A stretch of 64,000 nucleotides of DNA from Chryseobacterium phosphatilyticum (GTDB lineage: Bacteria; Bacteroidota; Bacteroidia; Flavobacteriales; Weeksellaceae). The stretch spans positions 992,001-1,056,000 of the forward strand of contig NZ_PPED02000001.1 of the NCBI RefSeq assembly GCF_002899825.2, written 5' to 3'. The translations under genes and the position numbers were made by a program. The notes beneath the pieces are model-generated. The model made no database searches, had not been told where the DNA came from, and saw nothing but the letters and a program-made list of their open reading frames with translations. Below are positions 26,429 to 33,784 of the stretch, in pieces (positions within the stretch are counted from its first letter, which is position 1; each line of letters starts with the position of its first letter).

Positions 26429-27025
26429 TTAATAATAAATTTTAGTACTGTCGAGCTTAACAAGCCTTTGTTCTTCCATTTTTTTAACATATCGGATGAC
26501 CGTTTCCACCCGAAGGCCGGTTAAGGTGGCAATCTGTTGTCTCGTATAGGGAATAAGAAATGAATACACTTCATCAAACCCGAAGTATTTTTTAAGATGA
26601 TCAAATAGTTTTCTGAGCTTTATAATAGGATCAGAAATTGCAAGAAAACTGGAAATCATATACCGGAAATGCAATCGGTCTGCAGTATAATTATTCAGCT
26701 TCAACATGAGGGCAGGATTTTCCAGTAAAAGAGGTAAAAATTTAGTCTTCGGAATTTTAACAATTTCACAATCGGTAACTGCAATCGCATTTACAGCATA
26801 ATTATGTCCTGTAAAAAGATAGCTTTCACCAATGCAATGCCCATCAAAAGGAAGTCCATGAACAAACTCTTTTCCATCTTCCAGAAACGTATTTAATTTT
26901 ACGGTTCCGCTTTTGATCTGTAAATAAAATTTAGCAAATGCTCCCTCCTGAAAAATATAATCTGCAGAATTATATTCCACCAATTGAGCCCCATGAGAAA
27001 AGAGTAAGTCTTCGCATATAACCAT
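26429..27025 (-). CDS. Crp/Fnr-family transcriptional regulator
   Basis: From ATG 27025 the protein has 198 residues. A longer frame from 27085 would add 20 hydrophobic residues that do not fit the family. The cyclic-nucleotide-binding-like barrel is visible (EGAFAKFYLQIKSGTVKL, LPFDGHCIGESY). The C-terminal winged helix reads TRQQIATLTGLRVETVIRYV. The Arg-Ala-Ser type cAMP contacts are not seen, as usual in flavobacterial members, so the ligand is unknown. It converges with the Usp gene and is divergent from padR. Confidence 0.85.
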   Translation of the reverse strand: MVICEDLLFSHGAQLVEYNSADYIFQEGAFAKFYLQIKSGTVKLNTFLEDGKEFVHGLPFDGHCIGESYLFTGHNYAVNAIAVTDCEIVKIPKTKFLPLLLENPALMLKLNNYTADRLHFRYMISSFLAISDPIIKLRKLFDHLKKYFGFDEVYSFLIPYTRQQIATLTGLRVETVIRYVKKMEEQRLVKLDSTKIYY

Positions 27026-27245
27026 CTTGTCATTATTAATTTGAGTAAAAATAAATAAAGTAGAGGAAATAATACAACTTATCAATCCATAAAAAACTTA
27101 AAGTTATGTTAATTTATATATAATACATTTTTATTGATTTTATGATTACACTTCGCGTCATTAAAGAATCATTATTTCAAAATACTGAAAGTCAATACAA
27201 AACAATGATCCTGAAAATTATCAGCAAAAAAATACCATCTCAAAA

Positions 27246-27285
27246 CAAAATACATAGTATAACAATGTATTTTGTTGTATATTTG
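27246..27285 (+). promoter_or_regulatory. padR promoter with inverted-repeat operator; probably leaderless mRNA
   Basis: The operator CAAAATACAT (27246-27255) / ATGTATTTTG (27265-27274) has perfect 10-bp arms and a 9-bp spacer, containing the ACAT/ATGT core known for PadR sites. The -7 box TATATTTG lies at 27278-27285, only four bases before the ATG at 27290. Transcription should therefore start at or next to the start codon. Confidence 0.7.
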
Positions 27286-27289
27286 AAAA

Positions 27290-27622
27290 ATGAATCAGGA
27301 ATTTATAGACAAGTGGCAATCACAGGTAAAGAAAGGAAGCTTATCCTTTATCGTTTTGCTTGTTTTAAAAGAGCAGGAACTTTACGGATATGAACTCATT
27401 GAAAAAATTAAGAACGTAACCAGTATAGATATAGCGGAAGGTACCCTCTACCCCTTAATGAATAGGTTAAAAACAGAAAAACTGTTAGAATCAAAATGGG
27501 TGGAACAAGAAACCGGTATTCCCAGGAAGTATTACTTCTTAACCAGTACAGGAATAAAAACCCTTTCAGAAATGAAAAAACAATGGACTGACTTACAAAC
27601 TATAATACTCAAAATCATGTAA
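27290..27622 (+). CDS. PadR-family transcriptional regulator
   Basis: The 110-residue winged-helix repressor starts at ATG 27290. It has the PadR patterns LSFIVLLVLKEQELYGYELI, DIAEGTLYPLMNRLKTEKLL and GIPRKYYFLTSTG. It is followed after three bases by a membrane protein with an N-terminal HAAS-like region, a pairing common in Bacteria where PadR controls an envelope-stress or export protein. The operator at 27246-27274 suggests autoregulation, and the promoter position suggests a leaderless mRNA. Confidence 0.9.
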   Translation: MNQEFIDKWQSQVKKGSLSFIVLLVLKEQELYGYELIEKIKNVTSIDIAEGTLYPLMNRLKTEKLLESKWVEQETGIPRKYYFLTSTGIKTLSEMKKQWTDLQTIILKIM

Positions 27623-27625
27623 GAT

Positions 27626-28252
27626 ATGGAATTCAAAAAAATACAGTTTAAAAATGCTGAAACTCAGAAAATATATGAGGCTTATATCCATCAGGTTCAA
27701 TCAGCGACCAGAAAACTTTCTGATGAAGATCAAAAAGACATTCTGATGGAAATAAACAGTCATATCTTTGAAAGCACATCCAGACAGGCAGAAGAAAATG
27801 ATTCTGTTTCCAACCTTAAGAATACACTGTCCAAAATAGGCAACCCTCATGAAGTTTTAAAGCCTTTGATTGCAGAAAAAAAACTAAATCAAGCGACCAG
27901 AACGCTGAATCCAATCCACGTCTTTCAGGCGTTGACCCTCAATTTTTCATTTGGGATCATCTATTTTGTATTTTTCATTTTGTATTTGTTTCTGTTTTCA
28001 TTTATATTACTCATTTTTGCCAAAATTTTTGCTCCTGACCATGTGGGATTATATTACAAAAAGGGAGAAATTTTTCAATATGGCGGATTTATTCAGAGCG
28101 AACATTTACAGCCCTATGAAATTCTTGGAAATTGGTTCATTCCTGTAACAATTGGATTGGCTGTTACATTTTATTTCGTCATTACACTCCTTCTGAGATT
28201 AAAAAAGAATATAAAAGCCAGGACTAAAGGGTTAGCAGTGTTTGTGAAATAA
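27626..28252 (+). CDS. HAAS/DUF1700-like membrane protein, PadR partner
   Basis: This 208-residue protein has a soluble N-terminal ~100 residues with the pattern of HAAS/DUF1700 domains (LSDEDQKDILMEINSHIFES, then KIGNPHEVLKPLIAEKKL). Two membrane segments follow (about 113-138 and 169-188). Proteins of this type accompany PadR regulators and are thought to work in membrane-linked signalling. It is cotranscribed with padR. A terminator follows. Confidence 0.75.
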   Translation: MEFKKIQFKNAETQKIYEAYIHQVQSATRKLSDEDQKDILMEINSHIFESTSRQAEENDSVSNLKNTLSKIGNPHEVLKPLIAEKKLNQATRTLNPIHVFQALTLNFSFGIIYFVFFILYLFLFSFILLIFAKIFAPDHVGLYYKKGEIFQYGGFIQSEHLQPYEILGNWFIPVTIGLAVTFYFVITLLLRLKKNIKARTKGLAVFVK

Positions 28253-28277
28253 AACACAACTTTATTCTATAAACATC

Positions 28278-28312
28278 CAGCTCATTATACAGAAATAATG
28301 AGCTGTTTTTTA
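28278..28312. terminator. Intrinsic terminator after the padR operon
   Basis: Arms CAGCTCATTAT (28278-28288) and ATAATGAGCTG (28295-28305) with a 6-base loop, followed by TTTTTTAT. It lies between the convergent HAAS-like and HxlR genes. Confidence 0.8.
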
Positions 28313-28332
28313 TAAAACACCAGCCTCTGATT

Positions 28333-28689
28333 TCAGGTTGTAATTTTCTTTTTATGTTTTCTTCCCCAATCAGCCAATGCAGCAATCACATCTCTTAATG
28401 ACTGGCTATATGCTGTAGGAATGTATTCTACCAATACGGGTTTTTGATCGGCAAGCACTTGCCGTTCTACCAAATGATTCATTTCCAGCTTTTTCAATTC
28501 ATTTGATAATACCCTTGCTGAAATTCCATCGACCGTTCTCTGTAACTCATTGAAACGATTATGTCCGCCTAAAATGGCTATCATTACCCGTAAAGTCCAT
28601 CGACCTCCCAGTACATACAATGCATCTTCTGTAGCAGAAAGATGAGTACTGCATTGAGGTTGCGAGTACAGTATTTTTTCTTCTTCCAT
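28333..28689 (-). CDS. HxlR-family transcriptional regulator
   Basis: The 118-residue winged-helix regulator has the HxlR core VLGGRWTLRVMIAILGGHNRFNELQRTV and KKLEMNHLVERQV, with Cys13 in the N-terminal arm where some redox-sensing members carry their reactive Cys. It is divergent from the azoreductase gene 116 bases away, the classic arrangement of HxlR/YodB-type regulators with quinone or azo-compound reductases. A dyad at 28721-28750 between them is the probable operator. Confidence 0.9.
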   Translation of the reverse strand: MEEEKILYSQPQCSTHLSATEDALYVLGGRWTLRVMIAILGGHNRFNELQRTVDGISARVLSNELKKLEMNHLVERQVLADQKPVLVEYIPTAYSQSLRDVIAALADWGRKHKKKITT

Positions 28690-28720
28690 TGTCTTTATTT
28701 TTCAGATAACTAACCTAAAT

Positions 28721-28778
28721 GTTACTACTAACCTTTTGGTAACTACTATCTTTTTATTAGTAAATATAAATAATTTTG
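28721..28778 (+). promoter_or_regulatory. HxlR operator dyad and azoreductase -7 box
   Basis: A dyad centred on ACC-TTTT-GGT spans about 28721-28750 (left GTTACTACTAACC, right GGTAACTACTATC; imperfect, period-three TAnTA pattern). The -7 box TAATTTTG lies at 28771-28778, which excludes the TTG at 28776 as a start codon and supports ATG 28806. Confidence 0.6.
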
Positions 28779-28805
28779 AAATGTAAAATTTTAAAAAATA
28801 AAAAA

Positions 28806-29408
28806 ATGAAACAAGTACTTCATATTACTTCAAGCCCACGAGGTGAATCTTCAGTAAGTAAAAAATTAGGAAATGCTGTCGTTGAAAAAATCAGGGCAAA
28901 ATATCCGGATAGTATTTTCAAAAAAAGAGATTTAGCCAACCCACTTTTCCCTCATCTTGAAGAAGCACAGATCAACGCCTTTTTCACCCCGGCCGAAAAT
29001 CGCACTGCAGAGCAATCAGAGTTTGTAAAACTTTCCGACACGGTTATTGATGAATTGCATGAGGCTGATATTATCATTATTGAAGCCCCTTTGTATAACT
29101 TCAGTATCACTTCTACTCTGAAATCATGGCTGGACCATATTGCAAGAGCAGGACATACCTTCCGTTACACTGAAAACGGACCGGAAGGAATGGTAAAAAA
29201 TAAAAAAGTATATCTGGTCTTTTCAAGTGGTGGGGTCTACTCTGAGGGAGAAAGACAGGCATATGATTTTGTTGTTCCCTATCTTAAGAAAACTCTCGGA
29301 TTCATGGGAATGACCAACATATCGGTTGTTCGTGCAGAAGGGATGTCAGTTCCCGTTGTTCAGGAGACCGCTTTACAAAAAGGAATTGAAAGTATTCTGG
29401 TAGAGTAA
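28806..29408 (+). CDS. azoR: FMN-dependent NADH:quinone oxidoreductase / azoreductase
   Basis: From ATG 28806 the protein has 200 residues, the standard AzoR length. It has the flavodoxin-like start VLHITSSPRGESSVSKKL (phosphate-binding loop). It also has the diagnostic block EAPLYNFSITSTLKSWLDHI with the FMN-contacting PLYNF, and VYLVFSSGGVYSEG near residue 140. It reduces quinones and azo compounds in two-electron steps. Control by the divergent HxlR protein through the dyad at 28721-28750 is likely. A strong terminator follows. Confidence 0.92.
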   Translation: MKQVLHITSSPRGESSVSKKLGNAVVEKIRAKYPDSIFKKRDLANPLFPHLEEAQINAFFTPAENRTAEQSEFVKLSDTVIDELHEADIIIIEAPLYNFSITSTLKSWLDHIARAGHTFRYTENGPEGMVKNKKVYLVFSSGGVYSEGERQAYDFVVPYLKKTLGFMGMTNISVVRAEGMSVPVVQETALQKGIESILVE

Positions 29409-29417
29409 ATTATGTAA

Positions 29418-29450
29418 AATGCTGTTCATCGTAACAGCATTTTTCTTTTT
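29418..29450 (+). terminator. Intrinsic terminator after azoR
   Basis: Arms AATGCTGTT (29418-29426) and AACAGCATT (29433-29441) with a 6-base loop, followed by a T-rich tail. Confidence 0.85.
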
Positions 29451-29556
29451 TAAACAAACCAAACCTTCAATATAAACAATTTCGATCTGCTTTTCTTCAA
29501 CAAATGTAAACGTTTTCTTTATTTTAAAGCTTCATTTTTACACTTAAAAATAGATC

Positions 29557-29976
29557 ATGGAAAATAATAATCATCCTCAGCTTATCAATCCTAAAGAATT
29601 GTTTAATCCCGGTCCCTATGGATTTTCACACAGCATTTCAGTGGAATCCCCTTTTCAGATGTGTTTTATATCAGGACAGAGTGGCGGTGTCGGAGAACAT
29701 CACGTCTTAGCTCCCGACTTTCAAACACAGGTTAAGGATGCTTTGGAAAATTTAAAAATAGTCCTGCAGAGCCATTCTATGACATTTGACCATGTTCTTA
29801 AAATCACTCTTTTAATTGTGGACCACAATCAGGAAAAGCTTGGAATATGGGCTGAAGAAGCAAAGAAAGTCTGGAAGACAACTTATTTACCTGCAAGTAC
29901 ACTTATTCCGGTAAGCCGGCTCGCATTGCCTGATATGTTATTTGAGATCGATGCCATTGCGATAAAACCCAGATAA
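29557..29976 (+). CDS. Rid (YjgF/YER057c/UK114) family protein without the catalytic Arg
   Basis: The 139-residue protein has the Rid fold pattern: NPGPYGFSHSISV, CFISGQSGG, QVKDALENLKIVLQSHSMTFDHVLKIT, YLPASTLIPVSRLALPDMLFEIDAIAI. In RidA the catalytic Arg stands in P-A-R-S; here the equivalent is P-A-S-T, so imine deaminase activity of the RidA type is not expected. It probably belongs to one of the other Rid subfamilies, whose roles are mostly unknown. It stands alone and converges on the lactonase-fold gene. Confidence 0.85.
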   Translation: MENNNHPQLINPKELFNPGPYGFSHSISVESPFQMCFISGQSGGVGEHHVLAPDFQTQVKDALENLKIVLQSHSMTFDHVLKITLLIVDHNQEKLGIWAEEAKKVWKTTYLPASTLIPVSRLALPDMLFEIDAIAIKPR

Positions 29977-29993
29977 CCTTTTCTCTGGTATTG

Positions 29994-30034
29994 ATATAAA
30001 ACCACAAGCTTTTAATTAAACCGTGGTTTTATAT
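29994..30034. terminator. Bidirectional terminator between Rid and lactonase genes
   Basis: Perfect 12-bp arms ATATAAAACCAC (29994-30005) and GTGGTTTTATAT (30023-30034), 17-base loop, A/T-rich on both flanks, between convergent genes. Confidence 0.7.
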
Positions 30035-30074
30035 ATTTCTCTTTACGTATTGTTTTAATCTTAATTCTGTTCAA

Positions 30075-31196
30075 TTAATATTTTCTGATCTGTACTGAAG
30101 AAACACCAAACATTTTGACCTTCTTTCCCGTTTTTTTAAGAAGTCCAGTTTCTGCATTTCGTTTAAATACAAACGCATCACCGCTTACGGAATTGGTAGC
30201 TATTAAAAATTTTCCGGTCTCATCAAGGGTAAATACCCTTGGATGTTTCCCTTGGGTTGACTGATAGCCTACCGTTTTCAAGGTTCCGTCATTTTGAATT
30301 GAAAAAATAGCAATATTATTTTCAAGCCCACGATTTGACGCATACAAATAACGCCCGTCCGGAGAAATATGAATATCTGAACTTTCAAAATTATCTTTAC
30401 CCTTTTCTGAGTGTGTGTTGATTCTTTGAATACTGTTCAGTTTTCCGTTGTCATAAGTGTAAGCACTTACAGCTCCTCCCATTTCCTCTATGCAATAGGC
30501 AAACTTACCGTTAGGATGAAAAGCAAAGTGCCTTGGACCACTTCCTAAAGTTGTTTGTGTAAAAGAGACTTCTGCTTCTGATAGAGGTTCTGTTTTACTA
30601 TTTTCAAACGTATATGTTCTGATTTTATCCGCTCCAAGATCAGGTGCGAAAACATAACCATAATCAGGTGAAAAAACGGTGGAATGAATATGGGAACGTT
30701 CTTGCCTATCCGGATCTATACTCCCGTCTGAATACTCAAAATTCTGCACCCTGGGTTGTATAAATCCGTTCTCTGAAACCGGATAAACAGACAGACTTCC
30801 TTCTGTATAATTACCATTTATCAACCATTTACCATTTTTGTGTGCTGTAATATAAACGGGATTTTCTCCTCCGGTTCTTTGACTGTTGATAAAGGTCAAA
30901 GATTTTTTTCCGGGATTAAATTCAAAGCTGCTTACACTTCCTGCATTTTTAGTTTTGCTTTCAGTACAGGCAAAAAGATATTGACCATTGGGAGACAGAG
31001 TCAGAAATGACGGATTAAGAATTCCTTTTACTGTTGTTATTTTTGATAATTTGCCTTTGATTGTATCCAATTCATATACATAAATTCCGTTATTGGCTTT
31101 ATCACGGTTAAACGAACCAAAAAATACGTAGGTATTTTGTGAATATAATTTCATGCCCGATAAAATTATAAACAGCATGCTTACTATCTTCTTCAA
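30075..31196 (-). CDS. Secreted lactonase-family seven-bladed beta-propeller (Pgl/YbhE-like)
   Basis: The 373-residue protein begins with a signal peptide (MKKIVSMLFIILSGMKLYSQ). Propeller blades of the 6-phosphogluconolactonase/lactonase family follow: NPSFLTLSPNGQYLFACTE, GENPVYITAHKNGKWLING, GSGPRHFAFHPNGKFAYCIEE, SSDIHISPDGRYLYASNRG and GKHPRVFTLDETGKFLIATN. The family hydrolyses sugar lactones; export to the periplasm makes a role in the cytosolic pentose pathway unlikely. A -7 box TACATTTG (minus strand, 31243-31250) lies about 47 bases before the start. Confidence 0.85.
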   Translation of the reverse strand: MKKIVSMLFIILSGMKLYSQNTYVFFGSFNRDKANNGIYVYELDTIKGKLSKITTVKGILNPSFLTLSPNGQYLFACTESKTKNAGSVSSFEFNPGKKSLTFINSQRTGGENPVYITAHKNGKWLINGNYTEGSLSVYPVSENGFIQPRVQNFEYSDGSIDPDRQERSHIHSTVFSPDYGYVFAPDLGADKIRTYTFENSKTEPLSEAEVSFTQTTLGSGPRHFAFHPNGKFAYCIEEMGGAVSAYTYDNGKLNSIQRINTHSEKGKDNFESSDIHISPDGRYLYASNRGLENNIAIFSIQNDGTLKTVGYQSTQGKHPRVFTLDETGKFLIATNSVSGDAFVFKRNAETGLLKKTGKKVKMFGVSSVQIRKY

Positions 31197-31377
31197 TTTT
31201 TTATTAGTTTTTAAATGGTATGGAAAGTACAGAGATAAAAAGCAAATGTATGTATTTACTTCTATTTGTAATATAAAATCTGAAGATTATTCTTTATAGC
31301 AGGCACATTTTGATGGTAAACAGTACCAGTCCTAGAAGGGAGTCCCTACCCAAAATAATTGGAAAGCATGAAGATAT

Positions 31378-32043
31378 CTATTTTTCTGTTTGATCCTGTT
31401 CCGGTATCAGATTTTCATAGGTTTGTTCTATTAAAAACGAGATTGCTTTTTTAACATGGCTACGCCCCTCAGGAGTATTCATATCTATACCACAAAAAAT
31501 ACTACCATTCAAAGAAGAATACATATTCAGATAATATAATCCTGCCACTATGATAGCGAGAATCGAACGATAAATTCCCATTTTTTCCTTAAAATGTGGA
31601 GTCATCATCAATTCAAAAATATATTCTCCGTTTTGCTCCTGTTCATCGATCATTTTTTTTAATGATTTGCGGGGTTCGGAAATACTCCACAATAATAATT
31701 TCTGGGCTTCCTTATTATTATAGACATAATCAAATTGTGAAATCAGCATGGCTTCAATAAACGATTTTCCTCCATCCTCTAAGTTGGGTTGTATTTTTTC
31801 AACTTCCTGGCTATTTACCCGAACCCAATAATCCTGAGTACGAAGATATTCGTCTATCAAACCGTCCATTCCTCCAAAATAGGTATAGATCATCTTTTTG
31901 TCTACTCCGGCCATCGCTGCAATATCATTTATTTTTAATGCTGCAAATCCTTTTGTAGTCAAAATTTTTCCAACTGCATCCAAAAATTTCTGTTTACTTC
32001 GTTCCTTATTTCGGATGCTGCCCGCTGCTGATTTTCTTTCCAT
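31378..32043 (-). CDS. TetR-family regulator A (first of three tandem paralogs)
   Basis: From ATG 32043 the protein has 221 residues. It begins MERKSAAGSIRNKERSKQKF and carries a TetR helix-turn-helix (LKINDIAAMAGVDKKMIYTYFG, about residues 31-52, given here as a pattern). It is clearly paralogous along its whole length to the genes at 32836 and 33785, including the LLLWSISEPRKSLKKM block, the most diverged of the three. A minus-strand -7-like box, TAAACTTG (32061-32068), and a degenerate operator (32091-32105) precede it in the same geometry as in the paralogs. The plus-strand unit facing it is the most decayed of the array. Confidence 0.9.
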   Translation of the reverse strand: MERKSAAGSIRNKERSKQKFLDAVGKILTTKGFAALKINDIAAMAGVDKKMIYTYFGGMDGLIDEYLRTQDYWVRVNSQEVEKIQPNLEDGGKSFIEAMLISQFDYVYNNKEAQKLLLWSISEPRKSLKKMIDEQEQNGEYIFELMMTPHFKEKMGIYRSILAIIVAGLYYLNMYSSLNGSIFCGIDMNTPEGRSHVKKAISFLIEQTYENLIPEQDQTEK

Positions 32044-32090
32044 GATAAACATTCAAAATACAAGTTTAAGGATTTTTTTTTCATTTTTGA

Positions 32091-32121
32091 ACACCAACAA
32101 GTGTCTTATTGTTTATATTTG
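32091..32121 (+). promoter_or_regulatory. Operator/promoter U0, degenerate copy
   Basis: ACACCAACAAGTGT-like half-sites (32091-32104) precede CTTATT and the -7 box TATATTTG (32114-32121). The left half-site has drifted. Centre-to-box distances to the minus-strand box at 32061-32068 match those of U3 and U4. Confidence 0.5.
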
Positions 32122-32291
32122 CAATAAATAAATCATTACAGTTACAGAAAAAATATCAGAATAAGTACCAAAATTATGATGTTTTAAATGATAATTGAAC
32201 TATTAACACGCTATTACCAGCTTTTAAATAAAAAATTATTGAGCTGAAAACCAAATAATTACAATAAATTTTCAACTTTTTTAAAATTTTT

Positions 32292-32323
32292 AGACACTTT
32301 GAAGTGTCTTATTTGTATATTTG
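32292..32323 (+). promoter_or_regulatory. Operator/promoter U1
   Basis: The palindrome AGACACTT-TG-AAGTGTCT (32292-32309) is followed by TATTTG and the -7 box TATATTTG (32316-32323). The operator covers the -33 region, so binding should repress the plus-strand transcript. Confidence 0.75.
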
Positions 32324-32327
32324 TCGA

Positions 32328-32488
32328 AACTAAAACCATCTATATAAACAAAAACACTATCGGATTGAAAATTAAAAATTTCGATTATGTTCCTTGATTA
32401 AAATAATTAGTTTCTAAAATTAGATAATTAAGGTAAAAAACACTACTGTAAGCAGCAACATTATTTTTTAATGATGCTGTTTTTTAAT
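32328..32488 (+). ncRNA. Predicted small RNA 1 of the TetR array
   Basis: The start is estimated about five bases after the -7 box and the end is at the terminator 32453-32486, giving about 160 nt. Blocks shared with RNAs 2 and 4 are an AAACTAAAACCA leader, ATAAACAAAAACACTATC, a central GTTCC followed by TTGATTAAAATAATTAG, and AAGGTAAAAAACACT just before the terminator. The only ATG frame has four codons. Indels between copies are not multiples of three, so it is probably non-coding. Confidence 0.55.
32453..32486 (+). terminator. Terminator of small RNA 1
   Basis: Arms CAGCAACATTA (32453-32463) and TAATGATGCTG (32469-32479), one mismatch, followed by seven T. The stem sequence is shared with the terminators of RNAs 3 and 4. 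Confidence 0.8.
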
Positions 32489-32614
32489 TGTAGAAAATTA
32501 CATGAAAAGGCTATCAAAAAAAGAGATGGAAATATATTTTTTATTTTAAATTAAAAATTATTCACCTGAAAAACAGCACATTAAGCAATATTAACAAAAA
32601 TTTTTACATTTTAC

Positions 32615-32645
32615 ACACTTCAAAGTGTCTTATTTTATATATTTG
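32615..32645 (+). promoter_or_regulatory. Operator/promoter U2
   Basis: The palindrome ACACTT-CA-AAGTGT (32615-32628) is followed by CTTATTTTA and the -7 box TATATTTG (32638-32645). Confidence 0.75.
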
Positions 32646-32649
32646 CACA

Positions 32650-32812
32650 AACTAAAACCAACTACATACATAAAAACACTATCTAGGTTGAAAGAAAAAC
32701 AATGCAAATTGTATTATTACGTTCCCTCACGTTAAGACAATTTCGAAAACAACTAAGGTAAAAACACGACGCAAACAACCCCATTACGACTAATGGGGTT
32801 GTTTTTTTATAT
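32650..32812 (+). ncRNA. Predicted small RNA 2 of the TetR array
   Basis: About 160 nt from the estimated start to the strong terminator. It shares the leader ACAAACTAAAACCAACTAC, AAAAACACTATC with GGTTGAAA after it, a central GTTCCC...TTAAGACAA, and AAGGTAAAAACAC before the terminator with RNAs 1 and 4. It contains one 19-codon ATG frame (from 32702) that is not conserved in the other copies. Confidence 0.55.
32776..32811 (+). terminator. Terminator of small RNA 2
   Basis: Perfect stem CAACCCCATTA (32776-32786) / TAATGGGGTTG (32791-32801) with a four-base loop, followed by seven T. It is GC-richer than the other three terminators of the array. Confidence 0.9.
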
Positions 32813-32835
32813 ATTAAAAAAGATTTCCAAGGATT

Positions 32836-33498
32836 TTATTTAACCTTATCATTCTTATCCTCTAGTTTATCATAGGAATGATCTATTAAGAAAGACATCG
32901 CTTCTTTGATCTGATCACGTCCTTCAGGACTGTTGACGTCAATACCACAAAAAAGACTCCCGTTGATAGAAGAAAACATATTCAGGTAATAGAGTCCTGA
33001 AACCATAATAGCCATTATGGAACGGAAGACACTGTCATTTTCTTTGAAATGAGAATCCGCAAATAACTTAAAAATGTATTCTCCATTTGCTTCCTGTAGA
33101 TCGGTTAATTTTTTTAATTCTTTCCTGGGCTCGGATAAACGCCAGAGCAATAATTTTTGTGCTTCTTTATTCTTGTATACGTACTCGAATTGAGACAAAA
33201 ACATTTCTTTTGCAAATGTCTTTCCGTAATCATCTATGATTGGCTTTATCTTTTCGACTTCTTCAGCGGTCATCTTACTCCAAAAATCTTGTGAACGAAT
33301 ATATTCATCCATCAGACCATCCATTCCGCCAAAATAGGTGTAAATCATTTTTTTATCCACTCCGGCGGTAGCAGCAATATCATTAATTTTTAACCCAGTA
33401 TACCCTTTTGTTTTCAGAATTTTTCCAACTGCATCCAAAAACTTTTTTTTACTGCGTTCTTTGTTCCTAATACTGCCTGCTGCTGATTTTCTTTCCAT
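32836..33498 (-). CDS. TetR-family regulator B (second tandem paralog)
   Basis: The 220-residue protein begins MERKSAAGSIRNKERSKKKF. Its helix-turn-helix (about residues 31-52) contains NDIAATAGVDKKMIYTYFGG. The ligand domain shares FDYV/FEYV..NKEAQKLLLWRLSEPRKELKKL, GLYYLNMFSS and GSLFCGIDV.SPEGRDQIK with A and C. It is closest to C. A minus-strand -7-like box TAAACTTG (33517-33524) lies 18 bases before the start, and the shared operator (33547-33560) sits between it and the plus-strand box of U3. One bound TetR could therefore repress both directions. The cognate ligand is unknown. Confidence 0.92.
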   Translation of the reverse strand: MERKSAAGSIRNKERSKKKFLDAVGKILKTKGYTGLKINDIAATAGVDKKMIYTYFGGMDGLMDEYIRSQDFWSKMTAEEVEKIKPIIDDYGKTFAKEMFLSQFEYVYKNKEAQKLLLWRLSEPRKELKKLTDLQEANGEYIFKLFADSHFKENDSVFRSIMAIMVSGLYYLNMFSSINGSLFCGIDVNSPEGRDQIKEAMSFLIDHSYDKLEDKNDKVK

Positions 33499-33546
33499 TG
33501 TAAAAATTCAATGATACAAGTTTAAGAAATTTTTTAAACATTTTGC

Positions 33547-33576
33547 ACACTTTATAGTGTCTTATTTGTATATTTG
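33547..33576 (+). promoter_or_regulatory. Operator/promoter U3
   Basis: The near-palindrome ACACTT-TA-TAGTGT (33547-33560) is followed by CTTATTTG and the -7 box TATATTTG (33569-33576). On the other side lies the minus-strand box of regulator B (33517-33524). Confidence 0.75.
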
Positions 33577-33580
33577 CACA

Positions 33581-33655
33581 AACTAACAACCTTTTCATAC
33601 ATTAAACATGACACGCAACGGCATTATTAGGTAACTAATAGTGCTGTTTTTATTT
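33581..33655 (+). ncRNA. Predicted small RNA 3 of the TetR array (short form)
   Basis: About 75 nt. It keeps the leader ACAAACTAACAACC, the ATACATTAAACA block and the array-type terminator, but lacks the central GTTCC domain of the other three. It is a natural deletion copy and may be inactive or a minimal form. Confidence 0.5.
33619..33655 (+). terminator. Terminator of small RNA 3
   Basis: Stem GCATTATTAG (33621-33630) / CTAATAGTGC (33635-33644), one G-U pair, four-base loop, then TGTTTTTATTTT. Confidence 0.75.
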
Positions 33656-33784
33656 TGATAAAAACCAGCTGTAGTAGCCATCTTCAGAAGAAAAATTCAT
33701 TTTCAACAATAGCATTAACACCTATATCTGTATTGAATCGAAGTCAAAAAACGATTACTGCATACGATCAGAAAAGTTTATATA

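Larger units (their letters stand above)
32044..32835. other. Intergenic array segment with operators U0, U1, U2 and two predicted RNAs
   Basis: No protein gene is apparent. Three plus-strand promoter units lie here: a degenerate U0 (operator 32091-32105, -7 box 32114-32121), U1 (32292-32323) and U2 (32615-32645). U1 and U2 are each followed by a conserved RNA body and a terminator. The sequence before U1 (from about 32225) resembles that before U2 (from about 32545), showing tandem duplication of whole units. Confidence 0.65.

Noticed and set aside
28776..28805. Azoreductase start at TTG 28776
   Set aside because: This codon overlaps the -7 box TAATTTTG (28771-28778); ATG 28806 gives the standard N-terminus.
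32702..32761. 19-codon peptide frame within small RNA 2
   Set aside because: The frame is not preserved in RNAs 1, 3 or 4, where stops and non-triplet indels interrupt it.
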